Part shown: positions 42,020-50,659 of the stretch, one piece after another
Layout of the letters: each line of letters starts with the position of its first letter
Position numbering within the stretch: the stretch's first letter is position 1
Source: Cyclobacterium xiamenense
GTDB lineage: Bacteria; Bacteroidota; Bacteroidia; Cytophagales; Cyclobacteriaceae
Direction: 5' to 3'
NCBI RefSeq assembly: GCF_009467825.1
Contig: NZ_WIOK01000015.1
Location: 62,001 to 126,000 of the forward strand
DNA length: 64,000 nt
Made by a program: the position numbers and the translations under genes
Notes under the pieces: model-generated
Database searches by the model: none
Seen by the model: the letters and a program-made list of their open reading frames with translations, nothing else
Told to the model about the DNA's origin: nothing

Positions 42020-42958
42020 ATGAAAAAAAGTAACGTAGTATACATCATACTGGTGGTAGTCGGACTTATAGTCGTAGGTCAGAGTGTGTTTATTCTGGAC
42101 GAGACCCAGCAGGCCATCGTCACCCAATTTGGTAAGCCCGTAGGCGAACCTCGAACCAGTCCAGGGGTCAACTTTGTCATCCCTTTCATCCAGAAAGTGC
42201 AATTTTTTGACAAGCGCTATCTGGAATGGGATGGAGACAAAAACCAGGTTCCTACCAAAGACAAGAAATTCATCTTCGTGGATACCTATGCCCGCTGGCA
42301 AATCACGGACCCCTTGCAGTTTTTTATTCGTTTGAGGGACGAACGTTCTGCCCAATCCAGATTGGATGATATCCTGGACGGCGAGACTAGAAATGCCATT
42401 GCCAGCAATGACCTATTGGACATCGTGCGGTCTACCAACCGTGACCCGGAGGTGACAGAGGATTTCATGGAGGAATTGGAAGTGCTGGAAGACATCAAAG
42501 TAGGAAGGGAAGCGATCGAGGAAATTGTCTTGCAAAAAGCAAATGAACGAACGTCCGATCTTGGAGTGCGGATCCTCGATTTCAGGTTCAAGCGAATGAA
42601 TTATGTGGACGAGGTTCGGGATCGGGTTTACGATCGGATGATAAGTGAACGAAACCGTATCGCCGATCAATTTCGGTCCGAAGGACAGGGAGAGGCCCGG
42701 AAGATTCAGGGTGACAAGGAGCGGGACCTGGCTCAAATCCAGTCGGAAGCTACCCGGGAAGCCGAGGAAATCCGGGGTAGGGCAGATGCAGAAGCCACCG
42801 AAATCTATGCCTCCGCGTATAACAAAAGCCGGCAATCCATTGATCTGTATAAATTTCTCCGTTCCCTGGAGGCCTTGGAAAAGTCTCTAGACGAAAAAAC
42901 CAACTTGGTCATCTCCTCAGACAGTGAGCTATTACAATACCTAAAGAAAATGCAGTAG
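42020..42958 (+). CDS. hflC: HflC-like SPFH protein (FtsH modulator)
   Basis: A 312-residue partner of HflK. It has one N-terminal membrane helix (VVYIILVVVGLIVVGQSVFI), the SPFH core (QQAIVTQFGKPVGEPRTSPG, VPTKDKKFIFVDTYARWQI) and a long coiled coil (SERNRIADQFRSEGQGEARK, EATREAEEIRGRADAEATEI). The order hflK-hflC is the usual one and supports the complex. It sits before a small SRPBCC-like gene with a 20-base gap, so all three could be one transcript with the upstream subunit III-like gene. Confidence 0.93.
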   Translation: MKKSNVVYIILVVVGLIVVGQSVFILDETQQAIVTQFGKPVGEPRTSPGVNFVIPFIQKVQFFDKRYLEWDGDKNQVPTKDKKFIFVDTYARWQITDPLQFFIRLRDERSAQSRLDDILDGETRNAIASNDLLDIVRSTNRDPEVTEDFMEELEVLEDIKVGREAIEEIVLQKANERTSDLGVRILDFRFKRMNYVDEVRDRVYDRMISERNRIADQFRSEGQGEARKIQGDKERDLAQIQSEATREAEEIRGRADAEATEIYASAYNKSRQSIDLYKFLRSLEALEKSLDEKTNLVISSDSELLQYLKKMQ

Positions 42959-42978
42959 CCGAATACACGTCGCATAGG

Positions 42979-43431
42979 ATGAGGATTAACTTAAGTACGC
43001 AGGTAGCGCGGCCTTACCTGGAGGTAAAAGCAGGGTTTACCGAAGATCTATTCAGGTCATTGAATCCGCCTTTTCCTCCAGTGAAGTTGCTGCGATTTGA
43101 TGGCTCGTCCAAGGGAGACCTGGTAAGTCTGGAATTGAAATTTATTTTTTTCAAGCAAACCTGGACCAGTGAAATCGTAGCCGACCAAACGGACGAAAGG
43201 GAGTTTTTCTTTATCGACGCAGGAAGAAAATTGCCATTCTTTCTGCGTAGGTGGCGGCACAAACACCGGGTGGTGAATCAGGGAGAGAAGCATTCCTTGA
43301 TCGTCGATGAGATCGACTATACCGCACCCAATGCGCTGCTTGGTCTTCTTTTGTACCCGGTCCTTTACCTTCAGTTTGCGCTCCGAAAACCCATTTATAA
43401 ACGTTATTTCGCGCGTAAAAAAAAGGAGTAG
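42979..43431 (+). CDS. SRPBCC-like (START/Bet v1 fold) protein
   Basis: A 150-residue protein with the strand pattern of the SRPBCC fold. Key segments are RPYLEVKAGFTEDLFRSLNP (N-terminal helix), LVSLELKFIFFKQTWTSEI and EREFFFIDAGRKLPFFLRRW, then a C-terminal helix (ALLGLLLYPVLYLQFALRKP). The fold binds hydrophobic ligands in a deep cavity, but no catalytic site is evident. It lies 20 bases after hflC on the same strand and 11 bases before the convergent Fur gene. Co-occurrence with HflKC may mean a membrane-related role; this is only an inference from position. Confidence 0.7.
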   Translation: MRINLSTQVARPYLEVKAGFTEDLFRSLNPPFPPVKLLRFDGSSKGDLVSLELKFIFFKQTWTSEIVADQTDEREFFFIDAGRKLPFFLRRWRHKHRVVNQGEKHSLIVDEIDYTAPNALLGLLLYPVLYLQFALRKPIYKRYFARKKKE

Positions 43432-43442
43432 GGTCGTTTGGA

Positions 43443-43913
43443 TCAGATAACCTGTAGGTTTTCACATTCCGGAATCAGACAGTCGCCGTAGAGTACCAGG
43501 GAATGACTGGTAATATGGGAAGAAAACTCTTTTCCCATGGCCTCCTTAATCAGGTTGATCCGCTGGTCGGAAAACTCCTTTATTTTCCGGCATTGGTTGC
43601 AGACATAATGATCGTGGTGCTTGTAGGTAAGTGCTTGTTCGTACAGGGCTACTTTGTCTTTAAACTGGTGTTTTACGGCAAGGCCACATTCGACCAATAA
43701 ATCCAATGTATTGTAGATGGTGGCCCGGCTGATGGAGTATCCGCTATTTCTCATTTTTAAAAATAAACCCTCTACATCAATATGTTCATCCTGAGGCAGG
43801 GCATATAGTTCGTCAATAACGGAAAACCGCTCCGGTGTTTTTCGGCTTCCTTGCCGGATGAGGTAATTTTCGAATATTTTTTTTGCTTTTTCAATAATTG
43901 ACTTATCGGCCAT
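43443..43913 (-). CDS. Fur-family metal-dependent transcriptional regulator
   Basis: A 156-residue Fur/PerR/Zur-type repressor. The winged helix is in RQGSRKTPERFSVIDELYAL to SRATIYNTLDLLVECGLA, with the recognition helix ISRATIYNTLDLL. The dimerisation and metal part has the regulatory-site His cluster HHDHYVCNQC and the structural Cys pair in CNQC; a second pair occurs late in GDCLIPEC. It cannot be assigned to Fur, PerR or Zur from this alone, although the Bacteroidota version with YKHHDHYVCNQC is usually annotated as Fur or PerR. It is divergently transcribed from the retropepsin-like gene, with 205 bases between. Confidence 0.93.
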   Translation of the reverse strand: MADKSIIEKAKKIFENYLIRQGSRKTPERFSVIDELYALPQDEHIDVEGLFLKMRNSGYSISRATIYNTLDLLVECGLAVKHQFKDKVALYEQALTYKHHDHYVCNQCRKIKEFSDQRINLIKEAMGKEFSSHITSHSLVLYGDCLIPECENLQVI

Positions 43914-44118
43914 ATTTTTAGTATTCTAAGGAATAAAGATGGGTTTTTTTTTAGATTTATCAAACCCTGAAACTTTTCAATGCTGCAATACCATAGTTAT
44001 TTTCAATCTTTCTAAATAAGAGATAGTAAAAACCAAACATACCCAAAGAATAGGGGTTAATGTCAAAGTACTTAAATTAATTTTCTATATTAAACCAATA
44101 AATACGAACTACGCATCT

Positions 44119-45378
44119 ATGCACCCTGGCATCAAACAGCTATTCTTGTTTTTTTTGGTCTTTTTCTTTGCCCTTTCTTTGCAAAGCCAGGTACCCGGCT
44201 TTTACATGAAAAAAGAAAAGCGAAAAGTAGACCTACCCTTCATCGATTCCAATAGCCTGATTATCATGCCTGTTTCCATCAATGGAGGACCCGAAGTGAA
44301 TTTTCTTTTCGACACCGGCGTCAAATCCAATATTTTTTTCAGCAAAACCCTGGCCGACCAAATGGACATGCAGTACACCCGCAAACTAAACCTGGTCGGG
44401 GCAGATGGGAAGACGGTATTAAGTGCCTCTGTTTCCCCAAACAACCATTTTGATTTGGGGCCTGTGGAGGGAATATTCCAGGCAATTCTGGTTCTGGATG
44501 AAGATTTTTTGGAATTGGAGAAAGTAATTGGAATACCGGTGTATGGGGTAATTGGCCATGAGTTTTTTAAAAACAATCCGATAAAAATAGACTACGACAA
44601 TGCTTCGGTCGGTTTTTACAAACGAACGGCCCTCAAATGGCGACCTTTTGGATTTAGAAAAATGGACATTGAAATCGACGGCAATAAACCCTATATCGCC
44701 TCTACCATACGTCAGACAAACGGACCGGACCTGCAATCCAAGTTACTGATAGATACCGGTGCCAATCACGGGCTGCTTTTAAACATGGAAACCAGCGAGG
44801 ACATCGTGCTGCCTGAAACCACCCTGGAAAGCGACCTGGGCCGCTCATTGGGCGGCGATTTGTTTGGGTACGTAGGCCGGGTAAAACGCCTGGGCATTCA
44901 CGGACTTAAGTTTAGAAATGTCATTACATCCTATCCGGAAGAAAATGAATTTTCAGAAGTGATTATCGGAACAGGCAGAAATGGAAGCCTGGGATCGGAT
45001 GTGCTAAACCGGATGAAAATCATTTTTGACTATCCCCGGGAACGGATCCTGTTTAAAAAAGGAGCCAAATTCAGCAACGAATTCAAATACGACATGAGCG
45101 GACTGATGGTACGGGTATATTCGGCGGAAAACAAACGTTTCTACATCAGTCAGGTACGAGAGAATTCTCCCGCACACCGGCAGGGGGTAGAGGCCTTCGA
45201 CGAAATCATTACGATCAATAAAATTCCAGCAGCCTTCTGGGAATTATCCGATATCACAGATTTGCTTCGTTCAGTGGAAGGTAAGGTGATTTCTTTGGAG
45301 CTCCTTCGCAGGGACCCGGAAGACGAAACGGCCAGTACCTTACATAAGATTACCTTTCTTCTCGAAGAACAATTGTAA
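44119..45378 (+). CDS. Retropepsin-like aspartic protease with PDZ domain
   Basis: A 419-residue exported protein with a signal peptide of about 23 residues (ending LSLQSQ). It has two retropepsin-like half-domains, each with a D-T-G catalytic triad: D65-T66-G67 in NFLFDTGVKSNIF and D212-T-G in KLLIDTGANHGLLL. A single chain can therefore form the active site that retroviral proteases make by dimerising. The C-terminal ~90 residues are a PDZ domain (FYISQVRENSPAHRQGVEAFDEIITI). Proteins of this layout occur widely in Bacteroidota, mostly uncharacterised. It is divergent from the Fur-family gene and upstream of a histidine kinase on the same strand, with 143 bases between. Confidence 0.85.
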   Translation: MHPGIKQLFLFFLVFFFALSLQSQVPGFYMKKEKRKVDLPFIDSNSLIIMPVSINGGPEVNFLFDTGVKSNIFFSKTLADQMDMQYTRKLNLVGADGKTVLSASVSPNNHFDLGPVEGIFQAILVLDEDFLELEKVIGIPVYGVIGHEFFKNNPIKIDYDNASVGFYKRTALKWRPFGFRKMDIEIDGNKPYIASTIRQTNGPDLQSKLLIDTGANHGLLLNMETSEDIVLPETTLESDLGRSLGGDLFGYVGRVKRLGIHGLKFRNVITSYPEENEFSEVIIGTGRNGSLGSDVLNRMKIIFDYPRERILFKKGAKFSNEFKYDMSGLMVRVYSAENKRFYISQVRENSPAHRQGVEAFDEIITINKIPAAFWELSDITDLLRSVEGKVISLELLRRDPEDETASTLHKITFLLEEQL

Positions 45379-45521
45379 CCCCTTTTTCAACATATAGATG
45401 TTTATATGAATTTCAAATAGAAAATTTTGACTAATATAAATTTATTGGGTATTTTTTATAATTTATCTTAAATTTAGGGAATCTTTATCATGACACGTTG
45501 GTAACTCAATGCATAAATTAG

Positions 45522-48500
45522 ATGCCCGAAAAGATTTTCAACAACCTGTTTGTAACTTTTAAAAGATCAGGTGAAAGGGATTTTGAAGTCCTGTTTGTAT
45601 CCAATAGCTTTTTTCAGCTTTTTAATGAAGGCTCAAACGTGTACCGGCCGGACTTTTTTAGTCGGGTTTTTCCAACCGTTCAACGGCCGGTATTGGAGAC
45701 GCTTTTTGATTGCCTGGGCAGATCAGAAGTCCTGGAAATACCCCTCTTTTTGCCTGATAATACCTTTGTTTGGGTGAAAATTGAGGGATTTACCGTGGCT
45801 CAGGCAGCCAACAGCTACCTAATTAACGCCATTATCATTCCCTATCGCCCGGCTCAAATCCAGTCTTCCTGGATCGTGCTTCCGGCATCAAAGCGAATTA
45901 GAACCGATAGGTCAAACCCCTCTGGCTTTTTCCCAGAAAACCTGGAAGATTTTTGCACGCATTTGTACGAAAAATACAGGTTTTCGGACCCGCCCACGTT
46001 GAAGCAACTTTGCAAGGGAGAGTTGGAGGGTCAGGTTCTGGATTTAGACGTCCTGAAACTGCACAGTGGTACGCTGGAAAACGGCTACCGGCTTTTGGCA
46101 TTAAAAAAGCAGCCCCGACGGCCGGACTTTCCCAACCTGCTTGAAGACAAACCCAATTACCTATCCCACAGTTTTCTGGACATCCTGTATTTCGAGTACT
46201 TGAGGGAGGACAAAGAAATGATCTGGAACGGGGCGATTACCGAACTTTTGGGCTTTGAAGAGGAAAGGTTCAAGCGCTTCTCTGTATGGGACTGGCTGGA
46301 ATTGGTTCATCCAGACGACTATAACCAGGTTTACGAGCTATTTTTCACCCCGTCCTACGAGTTGGACTCTTACACCATCGCTTACCGGGTAAAAAACAAA
46401 ACAGGAGACTACCTGCACCTAAAGAACGATTTGAGGGTTTTTTACGATATTCCTTCCAAAAAAACAGTACTGGTCGGTATACTCCGCAACGCATCGGAAA
46501 TAGAACGGGCGAAGCAGAACCTGCTTGCGCAAGAAGGAATCATTCAAAGTCTTTCTGAGAAAGAATTCATCCAGCAAACCCTTCAAAACGTTTCAGAGAT
46601 TTCCAGCATGTTTAGCGGAAAGCCGCTTTTTGATGAAATAGCCCTCTTATTAGACAGAAAGCTTGGGTGTACCTACTGCATCATTGCCAACTGCGACCCG
46701 GTCAGTCGCTTGTTAGACCCCATTTCCATCACCCATTCCCACAAATTGGTCAGCTCCTCCTCCAAAATATGGAAGGCATTTCTGAATAATCAATTACCAA
46801 AACCGCAGGACCAGCAAAATTTTCTATGGCTTACTTACCCGGAATATCCGGAGCTACAGGATAGTCCACTTTTAAAAAACAAGGGCATTTGCTCGTTGAT
46901 CCGATTGGATTTGCAGGACAATGAAAAAGCCATTATTGGCAGCTTGTGCTTTCTTCACCGAACCCCTTTACAAAACCCTGCCTTCTACCAGGAACTGCTA
47001 CGGATTCTCGGCGATTGGATTGGAAAAGAATTGCATCGATTTCGTTTTGAAACCATTCTTCAGGAAACAAATTTCATGCACGATGCCATACTGAATGGAA
47101 CCGCTTACGCCATTTTTGCCGTCAACCATCACTTGGAGATCACGCTGATTAATAACAAAACCCTCCCCATTTTCAACCTGGAAAAAAAGGAGCAATTACT
47201 GGAAACGGTATTGGTGCAGCAGGGCAGTACTCACCGCTTACGGGAGGTCATTACCCGATTTTCACGATCGAAGCGAAGTACCGCCTATTTCCTACTTCCC
47301 ATCGGTCCGGATGATTACAAAGAACTAAAAATATCCTTTACCCGCGTCCGATACGGTAAAAAAAACCGGGTCTCCTACGTGGTCTTTGTCGACGACATCA
47401 CCGATAGAACCCTATCGGAAAAAAGGCTAATCGCCTCGGAGCAACTGTACCGTAGCATTGCGGAAAATTTTCCCGGGGGTACCGTAGACGTGTTGGACAA
47501 GTCCTTTCGCTACATTTTTACGGATGGAGAGGAATACCGGCTTGCCGGGAAAGACCCCAAAACCCTTATCGGAACCTCCCATCTGGATCAGTATACCGGG
47601 GAAAACCTGGAAAAGACGCGCAGCAACCTAACGAAAATTCTGACAGGGCATCGGGTATCGTATGAAATCGAAGCAAATCAGCAGCGATTTTTAAACCATG
47701 GAGTGCCACTCATGAATGATTCAGGCAGCATCGATCGGATTTTGCTCGTCAAACAAAACACGACAAATGCAAAAAAGCTGGAAACTGAACGAGAAAAACT
47801 AATCAAAGATTTAAAGTCCCATAACGAAGAGCTATTGCGCTTCGCCTACATCGTATCACACAATCTGCGGGCGCCTATTGTCAACATTTCCCTGTTGATC
47901 GACCTCTTTAACGAAGAAGATCCGAAAGACCCCGAAAACAAGGAAATCATGGAGAACCTGAAGATCTCTACCAACCTGCTCGACGCCACCCTGCAGGATT
48001 TGATAGAAGTGGTTTCCATAAAGAAACAAAAAATCCCTAAAGTAGAATTGATCGATTTCAAGCTACTCCTAAACAACGTGGAAAAAAGCTTGTTTAACCA
48101 ACTCCGGGAATCGGGCATACAGATCCACCGGGATTTTTCGGAATTGGAGGAAATGAACTACGTGTATGCGCACCTGGAAAATTTCCTTATGAACTTCATG
48201 ACCAATGCTGTAAAATACAGGCATCCCGACAGGCTGCCAGAAGTATGGATCCGTACCTATACCGAAAAAAACTATTGCATCCTGCGCTTCGAAGACAACG
48301 GGATCGGCCTGGACCTGAAACGCTATGGCGATCGGATCTTTGGCCTCTATCAGCGCTTTCACAACCACGTCGAAGGCAAAGGACTCGGACTCTACCTGGT
48401 ACGGGAACAAATTCGCGCAAACGACGGAAAGATCGAAATTGAAAGCGAACTGGGGAAAGGTACGGTCTTCAAAGTGTACCTGCGAAACCTGATTCTGGAC

Positions 48501-48545
48501 AAAAACCAACGCTCCCAGACAGCACGGAAACCTTCCCCCAGATGA
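45522..48545 (+). CDS. PAS/GAF sensor histidine kinase
   Basis: A 1007-residue cytoplasmic-type sensor kinase without obvious transmembrane segments. Residues about 200-330 hold a PAS domain (WNGAITELLGFEEERFKRFSVWDWLELVHPDDY), followed by a GAF-like region (about 355-510, with LFDEIALLLDRKLGCTYCII) and further PAS-like segments. The transmitter has the H box AYIVSHNLRAPIVNIS (His780), N box NFMTNAVKY, G1 box EDNGIGLD, and the GLGLYLVREQI G2 region. Such Bacteroidota kinases pass the signal by phosphotransfer to a response regulator, but none is near. A 143-base gap separates it from the retropepsin gene. The stop lies 1 base before nagB on the other strand. Confidence 0.9.
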   Translation: MPEKIFNNLFVTFKRSGERDFEVLFVSNSFFQLFNEGSNVYRPDFFSRVFPTVQRPVLETLFDCLGRSEVLEIPLFLPDNTFVWVKIEGFTVAQAANSYLINAIIIPYRPAQIQSSWIVLPASKRIRTDRSNPSGFFPENLEDFCTHLYEKYRFSDPPTLKQLCKGELEGQVLDLDVLKLHSGTLENGYRLLALKKQPRRPDFPNLLEDKPNYLSHSFLDILYFEYLREDKEMIWNGAITELLGFEEERFKRFSVWDWLELVHPDDYNQVYELFFTPSYELDSYTIAYRVKNKTGDYLHLKNDLRVFYDIPSKKTVLVGILRNASEIERAKQNLLAQEGIIQSLSEKEFIQQTLQNVSEISSMFSGKPLFDEIALLLDRKLGCTYCIIANCDPVSRLLDPISITHSHKLVSSSSKIWKAFLNNQLPKPQDQQNFLWLTYPEYPELQDSPLLKNKGICSLIRLDLQDNEKAIIGSLCFLHRTPLQNPAFYQELLRILGDWIGKELHRFRFETILQETNFMHDAILNGTAYAIFAVNHHLEITLINNKTLPIFNLEKKEQLLETVLVQQGSTHRLREVITRFSRSKRSTAYFLLPIGPDDYKELKISFTRVRYGKKNRVSYVVFVDDITDRTLSEKRLIASEQLYRSIAENFPGGTVDVLDKSFRYIFTDGEEYRLAGKDPKTLIGTSHLDQYTGENLEKTRSNLTKILTGHRVSYEIEANQQRFLNHGVPLMNDSGSIDRILLVKQNTTNAKKLETEREKLIKDLKSHNEELLRFAYIVSHNLRAPIVNISLLIDLFNEEDPKDPENKEIMENLKISTNLLDATLQDLIEVVSIKKQKIPKVELIDFKLLLNNVEKSLFNQLRESGIQIHRDFSELEEMNYVYAHLENFLMNFMTNAVKYRHPDRLPEVWIRTYTEKNYCILRFEDNGIGLDLKRYGDRIFGLYQRFHNHVEGKGLGLYLVREQIRANDGKIEIESELGKGTVFKVYLRNLILDKNQRSQTARKPSPR

Positions 48546-48546
48546 C

Positions 48547-49269
48547 CTATAGCAGTGCCGCCGCTTCCTCGTCCAGGTACAGGGCAACGTCTGGATGATG
48601 CTGAAGGACCGAGGCCGGAACATTCTCCGTTACCGGCCGGCGTACCGCATCCCGGATCGTCGCGGCTTTCTTACTCCCATAGGCCAATAATACAATCTGC
48701 CTGGCTTCCATTATGGTCTGAATACCCATGGTGACCGCCTCGGTAGGAACTTCCTCCACAGTTGAAAAAAAACGGGCATTCGCTGTTATCGTTTCCTGTA
48801 AAAGCCGGGTCACGTGCGTTCGGGAATCAAGCGGTGTTCCGGGTTCGTTGAATCCGATGTGGCCGTTAGTCCCGATACCGAGCAACTGCAGGTCAATTCC
48901 TCCCTGCCTTTTGATTTCGTTTTCATATGCTTCACATTCCTTTTCCAAATCACCGATTCCGGAGGGCACATACGTGTTCTCCATGGGAATATTCAGGTGA
49001 TGAAACAAATGCTCATTCATAAAGTAACGGTAACTCTGGGGATGGCTCCCTGGCAGCCCCACGTATTCGTCCAGGTTAAACGTACGGACCCGACTGTAAT
49101 CGGTGCCCTGCGTCTGATGATCCCGAACCAGATTAGCGTAAGTGTCAATTGGGGAACTTCCGGTAGACAATCCCAAAACGCTTTGGGGGTTTTGCTTGAC
49201 CTCGGCGATAATTCGCTCGGCTACTGCCCGGTGTAAGGCTTCCTTGTTTTGAAATATTTGAACTTGCAT
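48547..49269 (-). CDS. nagB: Glucosamine-6-phosphate deaminase
   Basis: A 240-residue enzyme that converts glucosamine-6-phosphate to fructose-6-phosphate and ammonia, linking amino-sugar breakdown to glycolysis. Typical stretches are VLGLSTGSSPIDTYANLVRD, VRTFNLDEYVGLPGSHPQSY (catalytic Asp), the GIGTNGHIGFNEPG phosphate/His site, and VTMGIQTIMEARQIVLLAYG. The length is a little shorter than the 260-270-residue E. coli form. It fits with the GH18 chitinase elsewhere in the window as part of N-acetylglucosamine use. Start is the ATG at 49269. It converges with the kinase gene with only one base between stops. Confidence 0.95.
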   Translation of the reverse strand: MQVQIFQNKEALHRAVAERIIAEVKQNPQSVLGLSTGSSPIDTYANLVRDHQTQGTDYSRVRTFNLDEYVGLPGSHPQSYRYFMNEHLFHHLNIPMENTYVPSGIGDLEKECEAYENEIKRQGGIDLQLLGIGTNGHIGFNEPGTPLDSRTHVTRLLQETITANARFFSTVEEVPTEAVTMGIQTIMEARQIVLLAYGSKKAATIRDAVRRPVTENVPASVLQHHPDVALYLDEEAAALL

Positions 49270-49370
49270 GGACTCGGATAATAAATAGTTAATTATGTGG
49301 TAAATGTTATGTATACTACGCCGATCCGGTGGCTTCCTACCATCCCTGCCTCCGTTTGTCGCAGCATTTT

Positions 49371-49988
49371 TTATTTTAAGGTGGGCAAACTCAGCTTGAA
49401 CCGGACAGCCACCAAACGAATCAGAATGATCAATGCGATGGACAAAAGAAGGTTGCTGTTTCGTTCCGCACCATAATGATTCAGGATCAAATAGACCACG
49501 GCTCCGCTGAGGCAGGCAGACGCATAGATCTCCTTTCTGAACAAAATCGGTATCTCGTTGGTGAGGGTGTCTCGGATCACACCCCCCATTACCGCGCTGA
49601 ACATACCCATAATCGCTGCTACCTCAGGTCTGAAACCTAGCGCCAGTGTTTTTTCTACACCCAGAATCGTAAAAAAGGCGATGCCAAGTGTATCAAACAA
49701 AAACAAGGTTTTTCTGAGTCTCGCCACCAGGGGGAAAAACAAAAAGGTAGTGATCAAGCCGGCAAAAATAGCATAGAGGAAATCCACGTTACCTATCCAG
49801 ACCAACGGATAAGCACCGAGCAGGATATCCCGCAAACTACCCCCACCGATGGCTGTGATAAAACCGGTAAACCCGGCCCCGAATAGATCGTGGTCCCGGT
49901 TTTGTACCGTCAGCGCTCCCGATATGGCAAAGAAATACGTTCCTACCAACTCCAACACATATTGTAAATCAAATGGTATCACCGGCAT
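49371..49988 (-). CDS. TRIC-like (UPF0126/YicG) cation channel membrane protein
   Basis: A 205-residue membrane protein with about seven hydrophobic segments made of two inverted repeats. Typical stretches are VGTYFFAISGALTVQNRDHD, GFITAIGGGSLRDILLG and GMFSAVMGGVIRDTLTNEIP. The glycine-rich GGGSLRD and GGVIRD motifs mark the two repeats of the trimeric intracellular cation channel family. It probably conducts K+ or other cations; its physiological role in bacteria is not known. It is the last gene of a minus-strand run with a methyltransferase and two outer-membrane proteins, with an 18-base gap to the methyltransferase. Confidence 0.93.
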   Translation of the reverse strand: MPVIPFDLQYVLELVGTYFFAISGALTVQNRDHDLFGAGFTGFITAIGGGSLRDILLGAYPLVWIGNVDFLYAIFAGLITTFLFFPLVARLRKTLFLFDTLGIAFFTILGVEKTLALGFRPEVAAIMGMFSAVMGGVIRDTLTNEIPILFRKEIYASACLSGAVVYLILNHYGAERNSNLLLSIALIILIRLVAVRFKLSLPTLK

Positions 49989-50006
49989 CTACTTCCCTTT
50001 TTCAGT

Positions 50007-50630
50007 CTATTCCCCTTCCTTTTTAAACAAGTAGGCACCCATGGCACGCTGTCCATGGACCACCACCGACTTAGCCGGCTCCAATAAGCTAAGCCGGTAG
50101 CACTTCATGACTTCGGATAAGAGCTGCTCCGTGAGCACAAACCGTTCGGTACCGTCGGGAAGCGCTTGTTGCCGATCTGCTGGATCGCCCGAAAGCGGAA
50201 AACAGCCTCCTGCGTCCGAACACATCCTCAGCCAGAAAAGACCTCCTTTCTTCAGCACCCGCATTTGTTCACCAAACATTGCGTCAAAATGAACCCTATC
50301 TCTGGCAAAATGCATCACCGCACTGCTGATAAGGGCATCAAAAGCACCCCGGTGAAAGGGAAGATCCTCCACAGGCGCCACGATAAATCGCTGGGCGTCA
50401 AACGTAGGATCCAGCGTTTTGGCGGTAATTCGAGCCATCTGAATGGCAGTAGGATTACTGTCTACTCCCAAAATCTGATATCCCCCACGGATAAAATAAT
50501 GGCTATTTCTACCCTCTCCGCAACCCGCGTCCAATAGCAACATATCCTTTTCAAAACGCCCCTTTAACAACTGATCCAGCAGGTAAATATCAATATTGCC
50601 CAGTAAGTTGTTCAATGCCTTTATTTCCAT
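50007..50630 (-). CDS. Class I SAM-dependent methyltransferase
   Basis: A 207-residue Rossmann-fold methyltransferase. The SAM-binding glycine loop is LLDAGCGEGRNSHYF (motif I), followed by the acidic loop LGVDSNPTAIQMA and a motif II region VEDLPFHRGAFDALISSAVM. The family methylates many small molecules, so the substrate is not given. The ATG at 50630 was preferred; an upstream GTG (50636) adds two residues. It lies between the TRIC-like gene and the D15-type outer-membrane gene on the same strand (29-base gap to the latter), so an operon is likely. Confidence 0.88.
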   Translation of the reverse strand: MEIKALNNLLGNIDIYLLDQLLKGRFEKDMLLLDAGCGEGRNSHYFIRGGYQILGVDSNPTAIQMARITAKTLDPTFDAQRFIVAPVEDLPFHRGAFDALISSAVMHFARDRVHFDAMFGEQMRVLKKGGLFWLRMCSDAGGCFPLSGDPADRQQALPDGTERFVLTEQLLSEVMKCYRLSLLEPAKSVVVHGQRAMGAYLFKKEGE

Positions 50631-50659
50631 TTTCACTGTATGTTTACACCATCAAAAGG

